Of a stretch of 64,000 bases of DNA, positions 1 through 9,231 are shown piece by piece. The DNA lies in assembly GCF_016904955.1 (NCBI RefSeq), contig NZ_JADIKE010000018.1, positions 1 to 64,000 of the forward strand, given 5' to 3'. Source of the DNA: Dyella flava. GTDB lineage: Bacteria > Pseudomonadota > Gammaproteobacteria > Xanthomonadales > Rhodanobacteraceae. Position 1 is the stretch's first letter. Each line of letters opens with the position of its first letter. Made by a program: the position numbers and the translations under genes. Below the pieces are notes generated by a model, which worked only from the letters and a program-made list of their open reading frames with translations, was not told where the DNA came from and did not search any database.

Positions 1-409
1 TGAAGCGATCGTATGGGTTGATGCGGATGCGTTACTGCGGCTTGGCACGTAACACGGTGGGCACCTTGCTCACCTTGATGGCTTGGAACATGGCACGAGC
101 GGCAGATCAAGTTGCTTGATCACCGTGACCACCGACAAGGTGGCCACGAGGAACTTCATGAATCCTTCTTTCTGACCTTTTGGGCGTTCGCTCGGCATGG
201 ATGCGGTATGCGGAAAGGGTTTTTCAAACATCCCGCTTTCGCGGGAATGACGGCGCGGAAAATGCGGGGATATCTCAGGGTTGGCGTCGTTATTCAGCGA
301 CCGGCGTACACTTCGGTCAGCGGATTCGCCAATGGTTCTCTATCGGCGGCGACGGATGGCGCCGGGCTTGCAGAAGCCGGCGTCGTGCATACACGTTGGG
401 GAAGGCGCC
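1..409. other. Left edge without a convincing gene
   Basis: I find no gene here with good codon use and a ribosome binding site. A 29-codon minus-strand reading frame (159 to 70) has a purine-rich site and a signal-peptide-like start but ends at once, so it is not called. The segment holds a small palindrome, listed separately, and the upstream region of the secreted metallo-hydrolase gene. Confidence 0.5.
231..253. repeat. Small dispersed palindrome (CCCGC-TTTC-GCGGG type)
   Basis: TCCCGC and GCGGGA pair around a TTTC loop and are followed by ATGACGG. Palindromes of this form are common intergenic repeats in GC-rich proteobacteria. A related sequence ending in AATGACGGCC is part of the hairpin at 30490-30523. 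The site could act as a transcript end or mRNA stabiliser. Confidence 0.5.
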
Positions 410-1342
410 ATGTTCAAGCTCTCACTCTATGTAGTGCTTTTTTTCCTGTTCGCCACGGCCAGCAGCATCGCTGCGCCCGTTGCGTCGCCTCTGGAGCTGC
501 TGGTGCTGGGGTCCGGTGGCCCCGGGGCCACCGGGAGGGCGGGGGCGGGATATATCGTTTTGGTGGATGGCCAGCCGCGCATCGAGGTTGATGCAGGGCC
601 CGGTACCTTTGTAAGGCTAGGCCAGGCGAAGCTCCCCTTGGCCAACCTCGACATCGTCCTGCTGACGCATTTGCATATCGATCACACGGGCGAATTGCCC
701 GGGCTGTTCAAAGCACGTGCGGTTGCGGGTGACGGCCCGGTCAATATCCGGCTCTTTGGCCCCACCGGGCATCGTGGCGAGGGAGACGAGGCGACGTTCC
801 CATCCACCAGCCACTTTATCGATCTATTGTTCGGCCCCGATGGCGCGTACAGCTATCTGCACGACTTCGCCGCGCCGGTGACGATCAATGCTACGGATAT
901 CGATGCGTCCGCGACCGCCTCCAAAACACCGAAAGTCATTTATTCAGAGGGTGGCTTAAATATCAGCGCGATCGCTGGTCATCATGGTGATGCACCCGCG
1001 GTGATCTATCGCATCGACTACCATAATCAAAGCATCACCTTCAGCGGCGATATCGATGCCAAGGGAATCGATAATCTGCGCCGCATTGCGCAACACACGG
1101 AGCTACTGGTTTTCAATTGCGTCGTGCTCGATCCACCAGGTTCCCGGCCCGTGCTCTACACCTTGCATACCCCGCCCAAGACAATTGGCGTGGTCGCTGC
1201 CGATAGCGGAGCGAAAAAACTTCTGCTGAGTCATTTGTCGCCCACGATTGATCAACAACAGGCTAACGTCGAGGCATCCATTCGCGCGCACTACAAGGGG
1301 CCTATCGTGTTTGCCGAAGACGGTATGCGCTTGCAACCTTGA
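410..1342 (+). CDS. Secreted metallo-beta-lactamase-fold hydrolase
   Basis: A 310-residue protein. Residues 1-22 form a signal peptide (hydrophobic LYVVLFFLFATASS then AAP), so it is exported, probably to the periplasm. The fold is shown by LLVLGSGGP near the mature N-terminus and by THLHIDHTGEL, the HxHxDH zinc-binding motif, with later conserved histidines in AGHHGD and SGDID. This resembles the RNase Z/arylsulfatase-like branch of the superfamily. The start at 410 is preferred over in-frame 281 because GGGGAAGG lies just upstream and the signal peptide begins there. The substrate cannot be told from sequence. It converges on the DUF2306 gene. Confidence 0.85.
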   Translation: MFKLSLYVVLFFLFATASSIAAPVASPLELLVLGSGGPGATGRAGAGYIVLVDGQPRIEVDAGPGTFVRLGQAKLPLANLDIVLLTHLHIDHTGELPGLFKARAVAGDGPVNIRLFGPTGHRGEGDEATFPSTSHFIDLLFGPDGAYSYLHDFAAPVTINATDIDASATASKTPKVIYSEGGLNISAIAGHHGDAPAVIYRIDYHNQSITFSGDIDAKGIDNLRRIAQHTELLVFNCVVLDPPGSRPVLYTLHTPPKTIGVVAADSGAKKLLLSHLSPTIDQQQANVEASIRAHYKGPIVFAEDGMRLQP

Positions 1343-1371
1343 TATCGAAGTGGATATCCCATCAGGCGCCC

Positions 1372-1520
1372 GTAGGTTGGGTTAGCGCAGCGTAACCCAA
1401 CGATGTTTGTCGCTTCGATGGAATTCCGTTGGGTTACGCTGCGCTAACCCAACCTACCCAACCTACCCAACCTACCCAACCTACCCAACCTACCCAACCT
1501 ACCCAACCTACCCAACCTAC
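1372..1520. repeat. 31-bp inverted repeat plus expanded 9-bp tandem repeat
   Basis: Arms 1372-1402 and 1427-1457 are perfect 31-bp inverted repeats starting GTAGGTTGGGTTAGCG, with a 24-nt loop. The right arm's end then runs into about 7.8 tandem copies of AACCTACCC (1451-1520). The structure lies between two convergent genes and could end transcription from either side. The stop codon of the minus-strand DUF2306 gene is inside the last unit; because the unit is 9 bp, every copy repeats an in-frame TAG on that strand. Confidence 0.9.
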
Positions 1521-2362
1521 GCGATGGTGCGCGCGACCATCGGCCACCAATATTGGGTAGCGAAGAAGTAGGTGGCGACACCGAGCAGGCCTGCGGCGAT
1601 GATCATGAGCGAGGCCATGGTGAGGCGTCCGGCAGTACCGGTCCGTTCGGAGCTGCCGCGAAGATAGGCTTCGGCGATCAACAGGTTCGGCACATAGAAG
1701 AAAAACGCCATCACAGCGTCGAAGGGTCCGTGGAAGTCGGAGGTGTGCCCCAGTTTATGGGTCACCAGAAACCACAAGCCATATTCCATCCGATAGAGCC
1801 ACGAACCGATCGCCAGGGCAAACAGGCGGATGGCCCACATCCGGTGCGTATCGATTTGGCGACGCCGGGCGTAGCGATAGGTTTGAACCGCCGCAAGCAT
1901 GGTTAGAACACCGTAAAGGCCAAAGCCGGTGTTCATGACAAGACCGCCGAGCGTGCCGGTGTCCGCGATGAAAATAAGTCCACCGGCGCCCGCACACAGG
2001 GCTGCCGTGACGTAGATGCGACCAAACCAGTGATGCAGCGCGGGAATTCGTTGACGAACAGTGCCTAGCAGCTGTACGAAGCCGAGCGCAAGAATGGTGC
2101 CGCCGGCCGCGAAATGCATGCCGATGCCAGCCATGGAGGTCGGCCGCGCATCGCTATAAAGACCTGGCAAGACATTGTTCCAGCGTGCGGCGTGGCCGGA
2201 GACCAGCGAGCCGGCGTAGAAAATCAGGATATACAAGCCAAACAAGCCGCAACTCAGCCACACGACGGTGGCCAGCGCGCGACTGCTGAAGTGAAACACG
2301 CGTGATACACGATCGCCCAGCGGAGACGTTGTCCCAATGGTCGTAGCGCTGCCGTGTGGCAT
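1517..2362 (-). CDS. DUF2306 family membrane protein
   Basis: About 281 residues with seven or eight hydrophobic segments. It is recognised as DUF2306 from the arrangement HFAAGGTILALGFVQLL, HHWFGRIYV and RRRQIDTHRMWAIRLFALAIGSWLYR; conserved His and Arg residues at membrane edges are typical of this family. The function is unknown; some members resemble heme-interacting membrane proteins, which would fit the oxidase operon upstream, but that is inference. An ATG at 2437 is also in frame; 2362 was chosen because the extra residues are polar and unlike the family. The gene ends inside the 9-bp tandem array. Confidence 0.7.
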   Translation of the reverse strand: MPHGSATTIGTTSPLGDRVSRVFHFSSRALATVVWLSCGLFGLYILIFYAGSLVSGHAARWNNVLPGLYSDARPTSMAGIGMHFAAGGTILALGFVQLLGTVRQRIPALHHWFGRIYVTAALCAGAGGLIFIADTGTLGGLVMNTGFGLYGVLTMLAAVQTYRYARRRQIDTHRMWAIRLFALAIGSWLYRMEYGLWFLVTHKLGHTSDFHGPFDAVMAFFFYVPNLLIAEAYLRGSSERTGTAGRLTMASLMIIAAGLLGVATYFFATQYWWPMVARTIA

Positions 2363-2583
2363 TGCGGCCCCCGGATATCGATGTTCCGAAAATTCTAACC
2401 TTCGGGATTCCGGGGGCCAAGGCTCAATGTGGCCCAAATACTCTTGTCTCAGCCCTTAACTGATCGGATGAGCGGCAGGTTCCTTCTCGCCGAAATGAAT
2501 GTGCCCGTGGCGCGGCCATAAAGCCCCAAGCAGACGAAGCACAGCCCTAACTGTGATCTGCCTGCCGCACCACGGGCGACCCT

Positions 2584-2970
2584 TTAAACATGATGCAGAG
2601 CGGCTTGAACGGACATCGAGTCCGGCATCATGTTGACGTCAGCGTTATGCATGACCCACAGCGAACCCGCCACGACGACGGCGATCAGAAAGCCGGTGCA
2701 AACGAAGATCGCAGTGTTTTGCGCCTGACTCTTGGCGGTGCCCAGGTGCAGGAAGTACGACAGCTGCACCAGCAATTGGGCTACGCACAGCGCCACGATG
2801 CTGCCGAGCCGCCATGCGTGAGGCACGATGGGAGACATCACGGTGCCGAAAGAAGCTGCGGTCAGTGCCAGGGAAAGCACGAAGCCGATGAAGTAGGACT
2901 TCATGTCGCCATGTGCTTCGGCATCCGCGTGCGCATGCGCTGTGGCGTGATGGGAGAGGGAAGTGCTCAT
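2584..2970 (-). CDS. cyoD: Cytochrome bo3 ubiquinol oxidase subunit IV
   Basis: A 128-residue inner-membrane protein with three hydrophobic segments and a His-rich N-terminus, matching the length and layout of CyoD, which assists assembly of the bo3 complex. YFIGFVLSLALTAASF and the QLLVQLSYFLHL segment are typical. Its ATG overlaps the cyoC stop (ATGA, 2967-2970), which implies translational coupling. It is the last gene of cyoABCD. No cyoE (heme O synthase) follows; the next gene is the DUF2306 protein. The following in-frame stretch to 2456 has no usable start codon and is not called. Confidence 0.92.
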   Translation of the reverse strand: MSTSLSHHATAHAHADAEAHGDMKSYFIGFVLSLALTAASFGTVMSPIVPHAWRLGSIVALCVAQLLVQLSYFLHLGTAKSQAQNTAIFVCTGFLIAVVVAGSLWVMHNADVNMMPDSMSVQAALHHV

Positions 2971-3584
2971 ACAAACTCCCGCAGATAGACAAAGGTAAAT
3001 ACGCAGATCCAGACCAGGTCGAGGAAATGCCAGAACAGGCTGAGGCAGCTGAGCCGGCGCATCACCACCTCATCCAGGCCGTAGTGGTAAATCTGGTGCA
3101 GCATCACGCCAAGCCAGAGGATGCCGAGGCTGACGTGCAGGCCATGCGTGCCGACCAGGGTGAAATACGCCGACAGGAATGCGCTGACGTCCGGGCCGGT
3201 GCCGTCGTGGATAAGCGCGGCGAATTCATGTATCTCCATACCGACGAAGGTGGCGCCGAGCAGCAGGGTCACGATCAACCAGCCCAATACCGGAGCGCGA
3301 CGGCCCGAGCGGGCACTTAGCATGCCGGCGCCAAACGTGAAGCTGCTGAGCAGCAACAGCATCGTTTCGGTCGCCACATACGGCAGGCTGAAAATGTCAT
3401 GCCCGGCCGGACCGTTCGCCGTGTTGCCGGCCAGGACGCCGAATGTGGCAAACAGCACGGCGAAGATCAGGCAATCGCTCATCACATAGACCCAGAACCC
3501 AAGCTTGGTCGTGGACGAGGCGTCATGTGACGCGTGATCATGCGTTGCGTGATCGGGCGTCATGGAAAGAGTTGTGCTGCTCAT
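2967..3584 (-). CDS. cyoC: Cytochrome bo3 ubiquinol oxidase subunit III
   Basis: 205 residues, close to the E. coli protein, with five transmembrane segments. Recognisable stretches are LGFWVYVMSDCLIFAVLF, AYFTLVGTHGLHVSLGILW and SLFWHFLDLVWICVFTFVYL, which belong to the heme-copper oxidase subunit III family. It supports the stability and proton uptake of subunit I and carries no redox cofactor. The start lies 2 bp after the cyoB stop and the end overlaps cyoD by 4 bp. The N-terminus has a short His-rich stretch. Confidence 0.95.
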   Translation of the reverse strand: MSSTTLSMTPDHATHDHASHDASSTTKLGFWVYVMSDCLIFAVLFATFGVLAGNTANGPAGHDIFSLPYVATETMLLLLSSFTFGAGMLSARSGRRAPVLGWLIVTLLLGATFVGMEIHEFAALIHDGTGPDVSAFLSAYFTLVGTHGLHVSLGILWLGVMLHQIYHYGLDEVVMRRLSCLSLFWHFLDLVWICVFTFVYLREFV

Positions 3585-3586
3585 GA

Positions 3587-5602
3587 TCAGGCGGCCTCGT
3601 GCTGACGGAGTGACGGCGGGACTACCTGCGTGATGGTGGCGAGACGCGCGAAGCGCTCGTTCTCGATACGCGCCACTTCACTGGCAGGTACGTAGTAGTC
3701 CGTGTTGCGGTTATAGGTACGGGCGACGAAGGTCACGAGGATGGCGGCCAGCGACACCAGCGCCAACGCCCAGATGTGCCAGACCAGCGCGAAGCTCAGC
3801 CCCAGCGAAAATGCCGCGATGATGAATCCGTCGCCGGTGTTGCGCGGCATGTGGATCGGCTCATAGTGATCCGGCTTCTCGTAGGCGTGACCGGTGACCT
3901 TGTTTTCCCAGTGTTGCTCCAGCGAGGTGATCGTCGGGATCACCGCGAAGTTGTAGAACGGCGCGGGCGAAGAGGTGGCCCACTCCAGGCTGCGCGCATT
4001 CCACGGATCGCCGGTGAGGTCGCGGTTCTCATGCCGTTGACGGACGCTGACGAAGAACATGATGAGGGTCGAAAGAATGCCCATGAAAATCACCACCGCG
4101 CCGACGAAGGCAACCACCAGCCACGGATGCCAGTCAGGGTTGTCGTAATGGTTCATGCGGCGGGTCATGCCATCGAAGCCCAGGATGTAAAGCGGCATGA
4201 AGGCGAGATAGAAGCCGATCAGCCAGCACCAGAACGAAGCCTTGCCCCAGCCTTCATGCAGCGTGAAACCGAACACTTTCGGGAACCAGAAGCTGATTGC
4301 GGCCAGGGAGCCGAACACCACGCCACCGATGATCACGTTATGGAAGTGCGCGACCAGGAACAGGCTGTTGTGCAGCACGAAGTCCGCGCCCGGCACAGCC
4401 AGCAGTACGCCGGTCATGCCGCCAATGGCGAAGGTGCACATGAAGCCGATCGTCCAGAGGGTGGACTGGTGGTAGCGGACGCGCCCGCGAAACATGGTGA
4501 ACAGCCAGTTGAACAGCTTCACGCCCGTGGGAATGGAAATGATCGAGGTCATGATGCCGAAGAAGGCATTGACGTTGGCGCCCGAACCCATGGTGAAGAA
4601 GTGGTGCAGCCACACGAAGAACGACAGGATGCCGATCGACGCGGTCGCGTACACCATCGACTTGTAGCCAAACAGCGGCTTGCCGGAGAAGGTGGCGATG
4701 ATTTCCGAGAACGCGCCGAAGCAGGGCAGGATCAGGATGTACACCTCCGGATGGCCCCATACCCAGATCAGGTTGATGTACATCATCGCGTTGCCGCCCG
4801 CCTCGTTGGTGAAGAAGTGCATGCCGAGGTAGCGGTCGGCGGTGAGCAGCGCGAGCGTGGCGGTAAGTACCGGGAAAACAGCGATGATGAGGACGTTGGT
4901 GATCAGCGCGGTCCAGGTGAACACCGGCATCTTCATCAGGTTCATGCCGGGCGCGCGCATGCGCAGAATGGTGACCAGCAGATTGATGCCGGTAAGCAGC
5001 GTACCCAAGCCGGATACCTGTAACGACCATATGTAGTAGTCGACCCCGACCGTCGGGCTATAGCCAAGCTCGGACAGCGGCGGATAGGCGACCCAGCCGG
5101 TCGCGGCAAAGTCGCCGACGAACATGGACAACATCACCAGCACCGCGCCGACTACCGAAAGCCAGAAGCTCAACTGGTTGAGGAACGGGAACGCCACGTC
5201 GCGCGCACCGATCTGCAGCGGCACGACTACGTTCATCAGTCCGAGTATCAGCGGCGTGGCCACGAAGAAGATCATGATCACGCCGTGCGCGGTGAAGATC
5301 TGGTCGTAGTGATGCGGCGGCAAATAGCCGGCGTTGCCGCTGGCGGCGATGGCTTGCTGCGCGCGCATCATGATGGCGTCGGAGAAGCCGCGCAGCAGCA
5401 TGACCAGCGCGAGGATGATGTACATCGTGCCGATGCGCTTGTGATCGACCGAGGTCAACCATTCACGCCACAGGTAGCCCCACTGGCGGAAGTAAGTGAT
5501 CGCGCCGAGCAAGGCTGCGGCGAGAATGGATACCACCAGCAGCGTGCCCATGATGATGGGCTCGTTGAAGGGGATGGCGTCGAGGCTGAGTTTTCCAAAC
5601 AT
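3587..5602 (-). CDS. cyoB: Cytochrome bo3 ubiquinol oxidase subunit I
   Basis: A 671-residue catalytic subunit of the proton-pumping quinol oxidase. Residues fall at the same numbers as in E. coli CyoB: quinone-site R71, D75 and H98, low-spin heme ligands H106 and H421, CuB ligands H284, H333 and H334, cross-linked Y288 in HPEVYI, and high-spin heme ligand H419. The protein is therefore expected to be active and quinol-specific rather than an aa3-type cytochrome c oxidase. The gap to cyoA is 5 bp. A long antisense frame over 3776-5023 is a codon-bias shadow. Confidence 0.98.
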   Translation of the reverse strand: MFGKLSLDAIPFNEPIIMGTLLVVSILAAALLGAITYFRQWGYLWREWLTSVDHKRIGTMYIILALVMLLRGFSDAIMMRAQQAIAASGNAGYLPPHHYDQIFTAHGVIMIFFVATPLILGLMNVVVPLQIGARDVAFPFLNQLSFWLSVVGAVLVMLSMFVGDFAATGWVAYPPLSELGYSPTVGVDYYIWSLQVSGLGTLLTGINLLVTILRMRAPGMNLMKMPVFTWTALITNVLIIAVFPVLTATLALLTADRYLGMHFFTNEAGGNAMMYINLIWVWGHPEVYILILPCFGAFSEIIATFSGKPLFGYKSMVYATASIGILSFFVWLHHFFTMGSGANVNAFFGIMTSIISIPTGVKLFNWLFTMFRGRVRYHQSTLWTIGFMCTFAIGGMTGVLLAVPGADFVLHNSLFLVAHFHNVIIGGVVFGSLAAISFWFPKVFGFTLHEGWGKASFWCWLIGFYLAFMPLYILGFDGMTRRMNHYDNPDWHPWLVVAFVGAVVIFMGILSTLIMFFVSVRQRHENRDLTGDPWNARSLEWATSSPAPFYNFAVIPTITSLEQHWENKVTGHAYEKPDHYEPIHMPRNTGDGFIIAAFSLGLSFALVWHIWALALVSLAAILVTFVARTYNRNTDYYVPASEVARIENERFARLATITQVVPPSLRQHEAA

Positions 5603-5607
5603 GACGG

Positions 5608-6543
5608 TTACTCCTTGGCCCGGTTCATGGCGCTGTGCATGCCGGGCATACCGGACATGGAGGAGGGGTATTGATTCACCACTTGCTCGAACAGGCCGTT
5701 GTCCACTTGTGCATAGGCGGTGGGAGGGTTGTTGCTGCTCGGGCGGGCAAGCGCGAGGTAGGCGTCGTGGGTGAGGTCACCCTGGCCGTGACGAACACTG
5801 GCGACCCAGGCGCGGAAATCCGCATCCGAGGTCGCCTTGACCTGGAAGTGCATGTCCGAGAAACCAGGGCCGCTGAAGGCCGACGACATGCCGCGATACA
5901 CACCCGGCTCATCGGCGATCAGATGCAATTGCGTCTGCATGCCGGCCATCGTGTACACCTGGCTGCCAAGGCGCGGAATAAAGAATGAGTTCATGATCGA
6001 ATCCGCCGTCAGCTGGAAATTGATCGGCGTATTCGCGGGTATTTCCAGTTGATTGACCGTGGCGATGCCGTAGTCCGGATAGATGAACAGCCACTTCCAG
6101 TTGAGCGCGACCACCTGCACTTTCACCGGTGATGTGTTCGACGTCAGCGGGCGATATGGGTCGAGCTTGTGCGTGGTGCCCCAGATCAACACCGACAGGA
6201 ACAGCACGATCACACAAGGAATGCCCCACACCACCACTTCGATGGCGGTGGAGTGCGCCCAGTTCGGCGCGTACGTGGCGTTCTTGTTGGTGTCGCGGTA
6301 GCGCCAGAAGAAGAACAAGGTCAGCGCGATGACCGGAATCACCACTGACAACATGATCACCAGCGCCAGCACGATCAGGTGACGTTCCTGCATGCCGATA
6401 TCGCCGCGCGGATCAAACAGTACCAGGTGGCAGCCGGCCAGCAGGGAGGTTACCCCCAGGGTTGCCCAGCGGAGCGGGGGCAGCCGGACCCGGTGGGATT
6501 GATCCCCCGAAATCCGTACATGATGTGAAGGATGTTGGCGCAT
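5608..6543 (-). CDS. cyoA: Cytochrome bo3 ubiquinol oxidase subunit II (lipoprotein)
   Basis: About 311 residues from the ATG at 6543. An early LLAGC lipobox means the N-terminus is lipid-anchored, as in E. coli CyoA. Two transmembrane segments follow ([42 protein letters not shown]) and then a cupredoxin domain without CuA ligands ([19 protein letters not shown]), as expected for a quinol oxidase. The frame is open to 6723 and ATGs at 6579 and 6723 are possible, but 6543 gives the normal distance to the lipobox. It is the first gene of the operon and divergent from the MocR gene, so the 6544-6697 interval holds both promoters. Confidence 0.95.
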   Translation of the reverse strand: MRQHPSHHVRISGDQSHRVRLPPLRWATLGVTSLLAGCHLVLFDPRGDIGMQERHLIVLALVIMLSVVIPVIALTLFFFWRYRDTNKNATYAPNWAHSTAIEVVVWGIPCVIVLFLSVLIWGTTHKLDPYRPLTSNTSPVKVQVVALNWKWLFIYPDYGIATVNQLEIPANTPINFQLTADSIMNSFFIPRLGSQVYTMAGMQTQLHLIADEPGVYRGMSSAFSGPGFSDMHFQVKATSDADFRAWVASVRHGQGDLTHDAYLALARPSSNNPPTAYAQVDNGLFEQVVNQYPSSMSGMPGMHSAMNRAKE

Positions 6544-6596
6544 AGGGCAGGCTGCGTTAGAAGGGGGGAGTCCACGCATGTGCTGATTTGGCGCTA

Positions 6597-6687
6597 TATG
6601 CATGGATTGTTGTCGGGGTTGCGCGCATACTAACCAGCAACAAAATCCATACATCGATGGCAAAGTGACGCGGACAAAATCCATACA
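6597..6687. promoter_or_regulatory. Repeated operator-like sites between cyoA and the MocR gene
   Basis: Two identical 14-bp direct repeats, ACAAAATCCATACA, lie at 6640-6653 and 6674-6687, exactly 34 bp start to start. An inverted relative, TGCATGGATTGT, lies at about 6599-6610 next to the upstream side. Two direct repeats in phase plus an inverted copy is the arrangement known for MocR regulators such as GabR (repeats 34 bp apart) and PdxR. I infer that these are binding sites of the regulator encoded at 6698. The second copy ends at the ribosome binding site of that gene, which suggests autoregulation. Confidence 0.65.
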
Positions 6688-6697
6688 AGAGGATTCC

Positions 6698-8074
6698 TTG
6701 CTGGCGCTGTGGCGGGATGCCATGGATGGGCAAGGGCCTCGCTATCTACGCATCGTCGGATTTATCGAGCGGGCGATGGCGGACGGCAAACTGAGGCCCG
6801 GCGACCGCCTGCCACCGCAGCGGCAACTGGCGGCTTTGCTTGGTCTGGACCTCACCACCGTGACACGCGCCTATGCGGAGGCGCGGACGCGCCAATTCAT
6901 TGATGCGCGCGGCGCGTACGGCACGTTCATCTCGTCACCCAAGGTGGAATTGGCGCCCATCGTCGACCTGGGCATGAATATTCCACCGCCGCCGGCGGGT
7001 CTGGATTTGGGCGAGCTGATCAAGCGCGGCGTGGAGCAGGTGCTTACTCGCGTCGATGCCAATCTGCTGATGACCTATCACGCCAGTGGTGGTGGCAAGG
7101 CGGACCGCGCCGCCGGCGCGTTATGGCTGGCACCGATGCTTGGCAAGGTAGACCCATCGCGCATTACGGTTTGCTCCGGTGCACAGGCTGCCTTGGCCGG
7201 TTTGATCATCGCGTTGACGCAACCGGGCGATGGCGTGGCAATGGAGTCCCTGGTGTATCCGGGCATCCTCAGTCTCGCGCAGCAACTAGGCCGCCGCATC
7301 GTTACGCTGGAATGCGATGAACATGGCATGTTGCCCGATGCATTGACGCGCGCGTGCCGGGAGCAGGACGTCAGGGCGGTCTATCTCAATCCCACGTTGC
7401 AGAATCCAACCACCCACACCATGCCCGAGCAGCGGCGGCGCGACATTGCCCGCGTTGTGCGCGAATGCAACGTGCCGCTGATCGAAGACGATCCTTATTG
7501 GCGGCTTGCCAATCGTCCGCCACCGCCTATCGCCCAGTGCGCGCCTGAGCATGTGCATTACATCGCGACACTTTCCAAATGCCTGTCGCCCGGCTTGCGC
7601 ACGGCTTATGTCGCCGCGCCCAATGAACGCAGCCACGCACGTTTTCTCGCGGCGATGGGCGCCATCGTATTGATGCCTGCACCGCTGACGACGGCAGTGA
7701 GTACGCAATGGATGCACGATGGCACCGCAATGCGTGTACTGGAAGGTGTGAAAACCACTGCGCAGATCAGGTTGAAGCTGGCCGAACGCGTACTCGCCCA
7801 ACGCGAGCAGGCATGGCCGGACGCCGGTATCCATGTCTGGTACACCTTGCCGGAACCATGGACCGCGAAAACCCTGGCGCGCGCTGCGCGCGCTGAAGGA
7901 CTGGCAGTTACCGCGTCAGATGCCTTTTCGACCCATGGCGAAGACATTCGCACCATTCGTGTATCGCTTGGCGCCGCCAGGGAGCAAGCGCGGCTTGCGC
8001 AAGGGTTGCAGAAGCTGGCGGGTATCCTGGCGCGGGGTGGCCAGGTGGAGATGTCCGTTCAGCCCATCATTTAA
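6698..8074 (+). CDS. MocR/GabR-type regulator (GntR winged helix + aminotransferase fold)
   Basis: About 458 residues. The N-terminal 75 residues form a GntR winged helix (ERAMADGKLRPGDRLPPQRQ, then TTVTRAYAEA); the rest is a fold-type I PLP aminotransferase domain, including NPTLQNPTTHT and a candidate PLP lysine in IATLSKCLSPGLR. Such proteins bind PLP or an amino compound and act as regulators rather than enzymes. The frame is open from 6602, but a TTG at 6698 preceded by AAGAGGA (5-nt spacing) places the winged helix at the usual distance and leaves the repeated operator sites untranslated; I prefer it. Targets may be itself, the DUF1275 gene downstream or the divergent cyo operon. Confidence 0.9.
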   Translation: MLALWRDAMDGQGPRYLRIVGFIERAMADGKLRPGDRLPPQRQLAALLGLDLTTVTRAYAEARTRQFIDARGAYGTFISSPKVELAPIVDLGMNIPPPPAGLDLGELIKRGVEQVLTRVDANLLMTYHASGGGKADRAAGALWLAPMLGKVDPSRITVCSGAQAALAGLIIALTQPGDGVAMESLVYPGILSLAQQLGRRIVTLECDEHGMLPDALTRACREQDVRAVYLNPTLQNPTTHTMPEQRRRDIARVVRECNVPLIEDDPYWRLANRPPPPIAQCAPEHVHYIATLSKCLSPGLRTAYVAAPNERSHARFLAAMGAIVLMPAPLTTAVSTQWMHDGTAMRVLEGVKTTAQIRLKLAERVLAQREQAWPDAGIHVWYTLPEPWTAKTLARAARAEGLAVTASDAFSTHGEDIRTIRVSLGAAREQARLAQGLQKLAGILARGGQVEMSVQPII

Positions 8075-8163
8075 AACGCGAGCGTTATGAACGATTTTTG
8101 ATATCTTGCACCAGGCCATAGCCACACCCTTTTCACTACCGAAACCGCCAAGCGCCTTTATTT

Positions 8164-8898
8164 ATGTTGCTACGACAAGGGGAAGCTCGCAGTCAGGAGG
8201 TGGATCGCCGCCTTGCCTGCATCCTGGCGGCGATTGCCGGCGCACTGAACACCGCTGCGTTCCACGCGGTCGGGTTCTTCTCCGCCAACATGACCGGCAA
8301 TGTTTCCTCGTTATCCGATCACGCTGCCTTGGGTGACTGGTGGGTCAGTCTTTTTTATCTGTCCATCGTCCTGGCGTTTGTCCTGGGCGCCTCGGTATCG
8401 ACGCTGCTGATTAATGCGGGGCGCCGGCGAAACATCCGCAGCATCTACGCCATCAGCATTCTCGCCGAAGCCACCCTCATGGTTTTGCTGGGTGGTGCCG
8501 AACTGCTTATTCCATCGATGGCGCGTGGCCCTGTGCTTATTCTCGGCCTGAGTTTTCTGATGGGTATTCAGAACGCGGTCGTGACGCGGATTTCCGACGC
8601 CAGGGTGCGCACCACGCATATCTCCGGCATGTCCACGGATATTGGCATCGAGTTGAGCATGTTGTTTGACATCGCTCGCGGGCGCGAACGCCAGGCCGAG
8701 GCTGCACCCTATCGGTCAAAACTTCGCCTGCATGTGCAAACCGTGCTGTCTTTTCTGGCTGGCGGCATTGCAGGCGTGGTGGTTTATCAAGCCATTGGCA
8801 CCCGGCTGCTATTTGCAACCGCCGCGCTGCTTTTCATGATGGCTGGTCAGGCCATCCTGCGTTCTCGTGCGCCGGTGAATCCTTTTTCAGTGCAATAA
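8164..8898 (+). CDS. DUF1275 (YoaK-type) membrane protein
   Basis: 244 residues with six hydrophobic segments. The family is recognised by LACILAAIAGALNTAAFHAVGFFSANMTGNVSSL near the N-terminus and LSFLMGIQNAVVTRISDARVRTTHISGMSTDIG in the middle; the NMTGN and TTH-sG-sTD motifs are the family signature. It is an inner-membrane protein of unknown transport role. It lies 89 bp after the MocR-type regulator on the same strand, so it may be its target, an arrangement known for MocR genes paired with membrane transporters. No strong ribosome binding site is visible at the chosen ATG. Confidence 0.8.
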   Translation: MLLRQGEARSQEVDRRLACILAAIAGALNTAAFHAVGFFSANMTGNVSSLSDHAALGDWWVSLFYLSIVLAFVLGASVSTLLINAGRRRNIRSIYAISILAEATLMVLLGGAELLIPSMARGPVLILGLSFLMGIQNAVVTRISDARVRTTHISGMSTDIGIELSMLFDIARGRERQAEAAPYRSKLRLHVQTVLSFLAGGIAGVVVYQAIGTRLLFATAALLFMMAGQAILRSRAPVNPFSVQ

Positions 8899-8934
8899 GC
8901 GCGGCGATCCTTATGCAGAATGGGCAGGGCATTC

Positions 8935-9231
8935 TTATGGCCGTTTGTTCGGGCTATCGTTCAGCCCTTTATGAAATAGATCCAGCCGAACAGATCGGAG
9001 CGCGCGCAGGTTTTGTTCCAGCTCTGCGATCGTGAGCGGATAGTAGCCTTCCTCACCGTCGCCTTTAAGCCAACCAAGCGCGCGTTCGTGACTCACTTGA
9101 ATGCCGGCTTGTTCCAGCGCGGCGACGGCGTCCTTGACGGTGACGTAGCCGACCTCACAGGTCAGTCGCCACAGCCAGTTCATCCTCATAGGGTCGACGC
9201 CGCGATTGAGCGGAGGTTGCTTGTAGGTCAT
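8935..9231 (-). CDS. Hypothetical protein, 98 aa
   Basis: I do not recognise the family. The protein is soluble, with aromatic residues near the start (MNWLWRLTCEVGYVTVKDAV) and WLKGDGEEGYYPLTIAELEQNLRAL in the middle, which reads as helix-turn-helix-like repeats of short helices. The start at 9231 has a good GGGAAGGG site upstream. It stands alone, convergent with the DUF1275 gene. It vaguely resembles small DUF1456-type proteins in the W-L-x-x-x-x-E-E-G-Y stretch, but not enough to assign. Confidence 0.6.
   Translation of the reverse strand: MTYKQPPLNRGVDPMRMNWLWRLTCEVGYVTVKDAVAALEQAGIQVSHERALGWLKGDGEEGYYPLTIAELEQNLRALRSVRLDLFHKGLNDSPNKRP

Noticed and set aside
70..159. 29-codon minus-strand frame with a signal-like start (MKFLVATLSVVTVIK)
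   Set aside because: Too short and ends abruptly; no family.
1451..1520. Tandem array considered as a CRISPR or coding repeat
   Set aside because: The unit is 9 bp with no spacers, and every unit carries a stop on the minus strand; it is a simple tandem repeat derived from the end of an inverted repeat.
2456..2551. Short minus-strand stretch after cyoD reading LGLCFVCLGLYGRATGTFIFGEKE
   Set aside because: It looks like a small membrane peptide and is in frame with cyoD after its stop, but has no ATG, GTG or TTG start and no ribosome binding site. It might be a remnant; not enough to call.
3776..5023. 415-codon plus-strand frame over cyoB
   Set aside because: Shadow of a fully conserved oxidase subunit.
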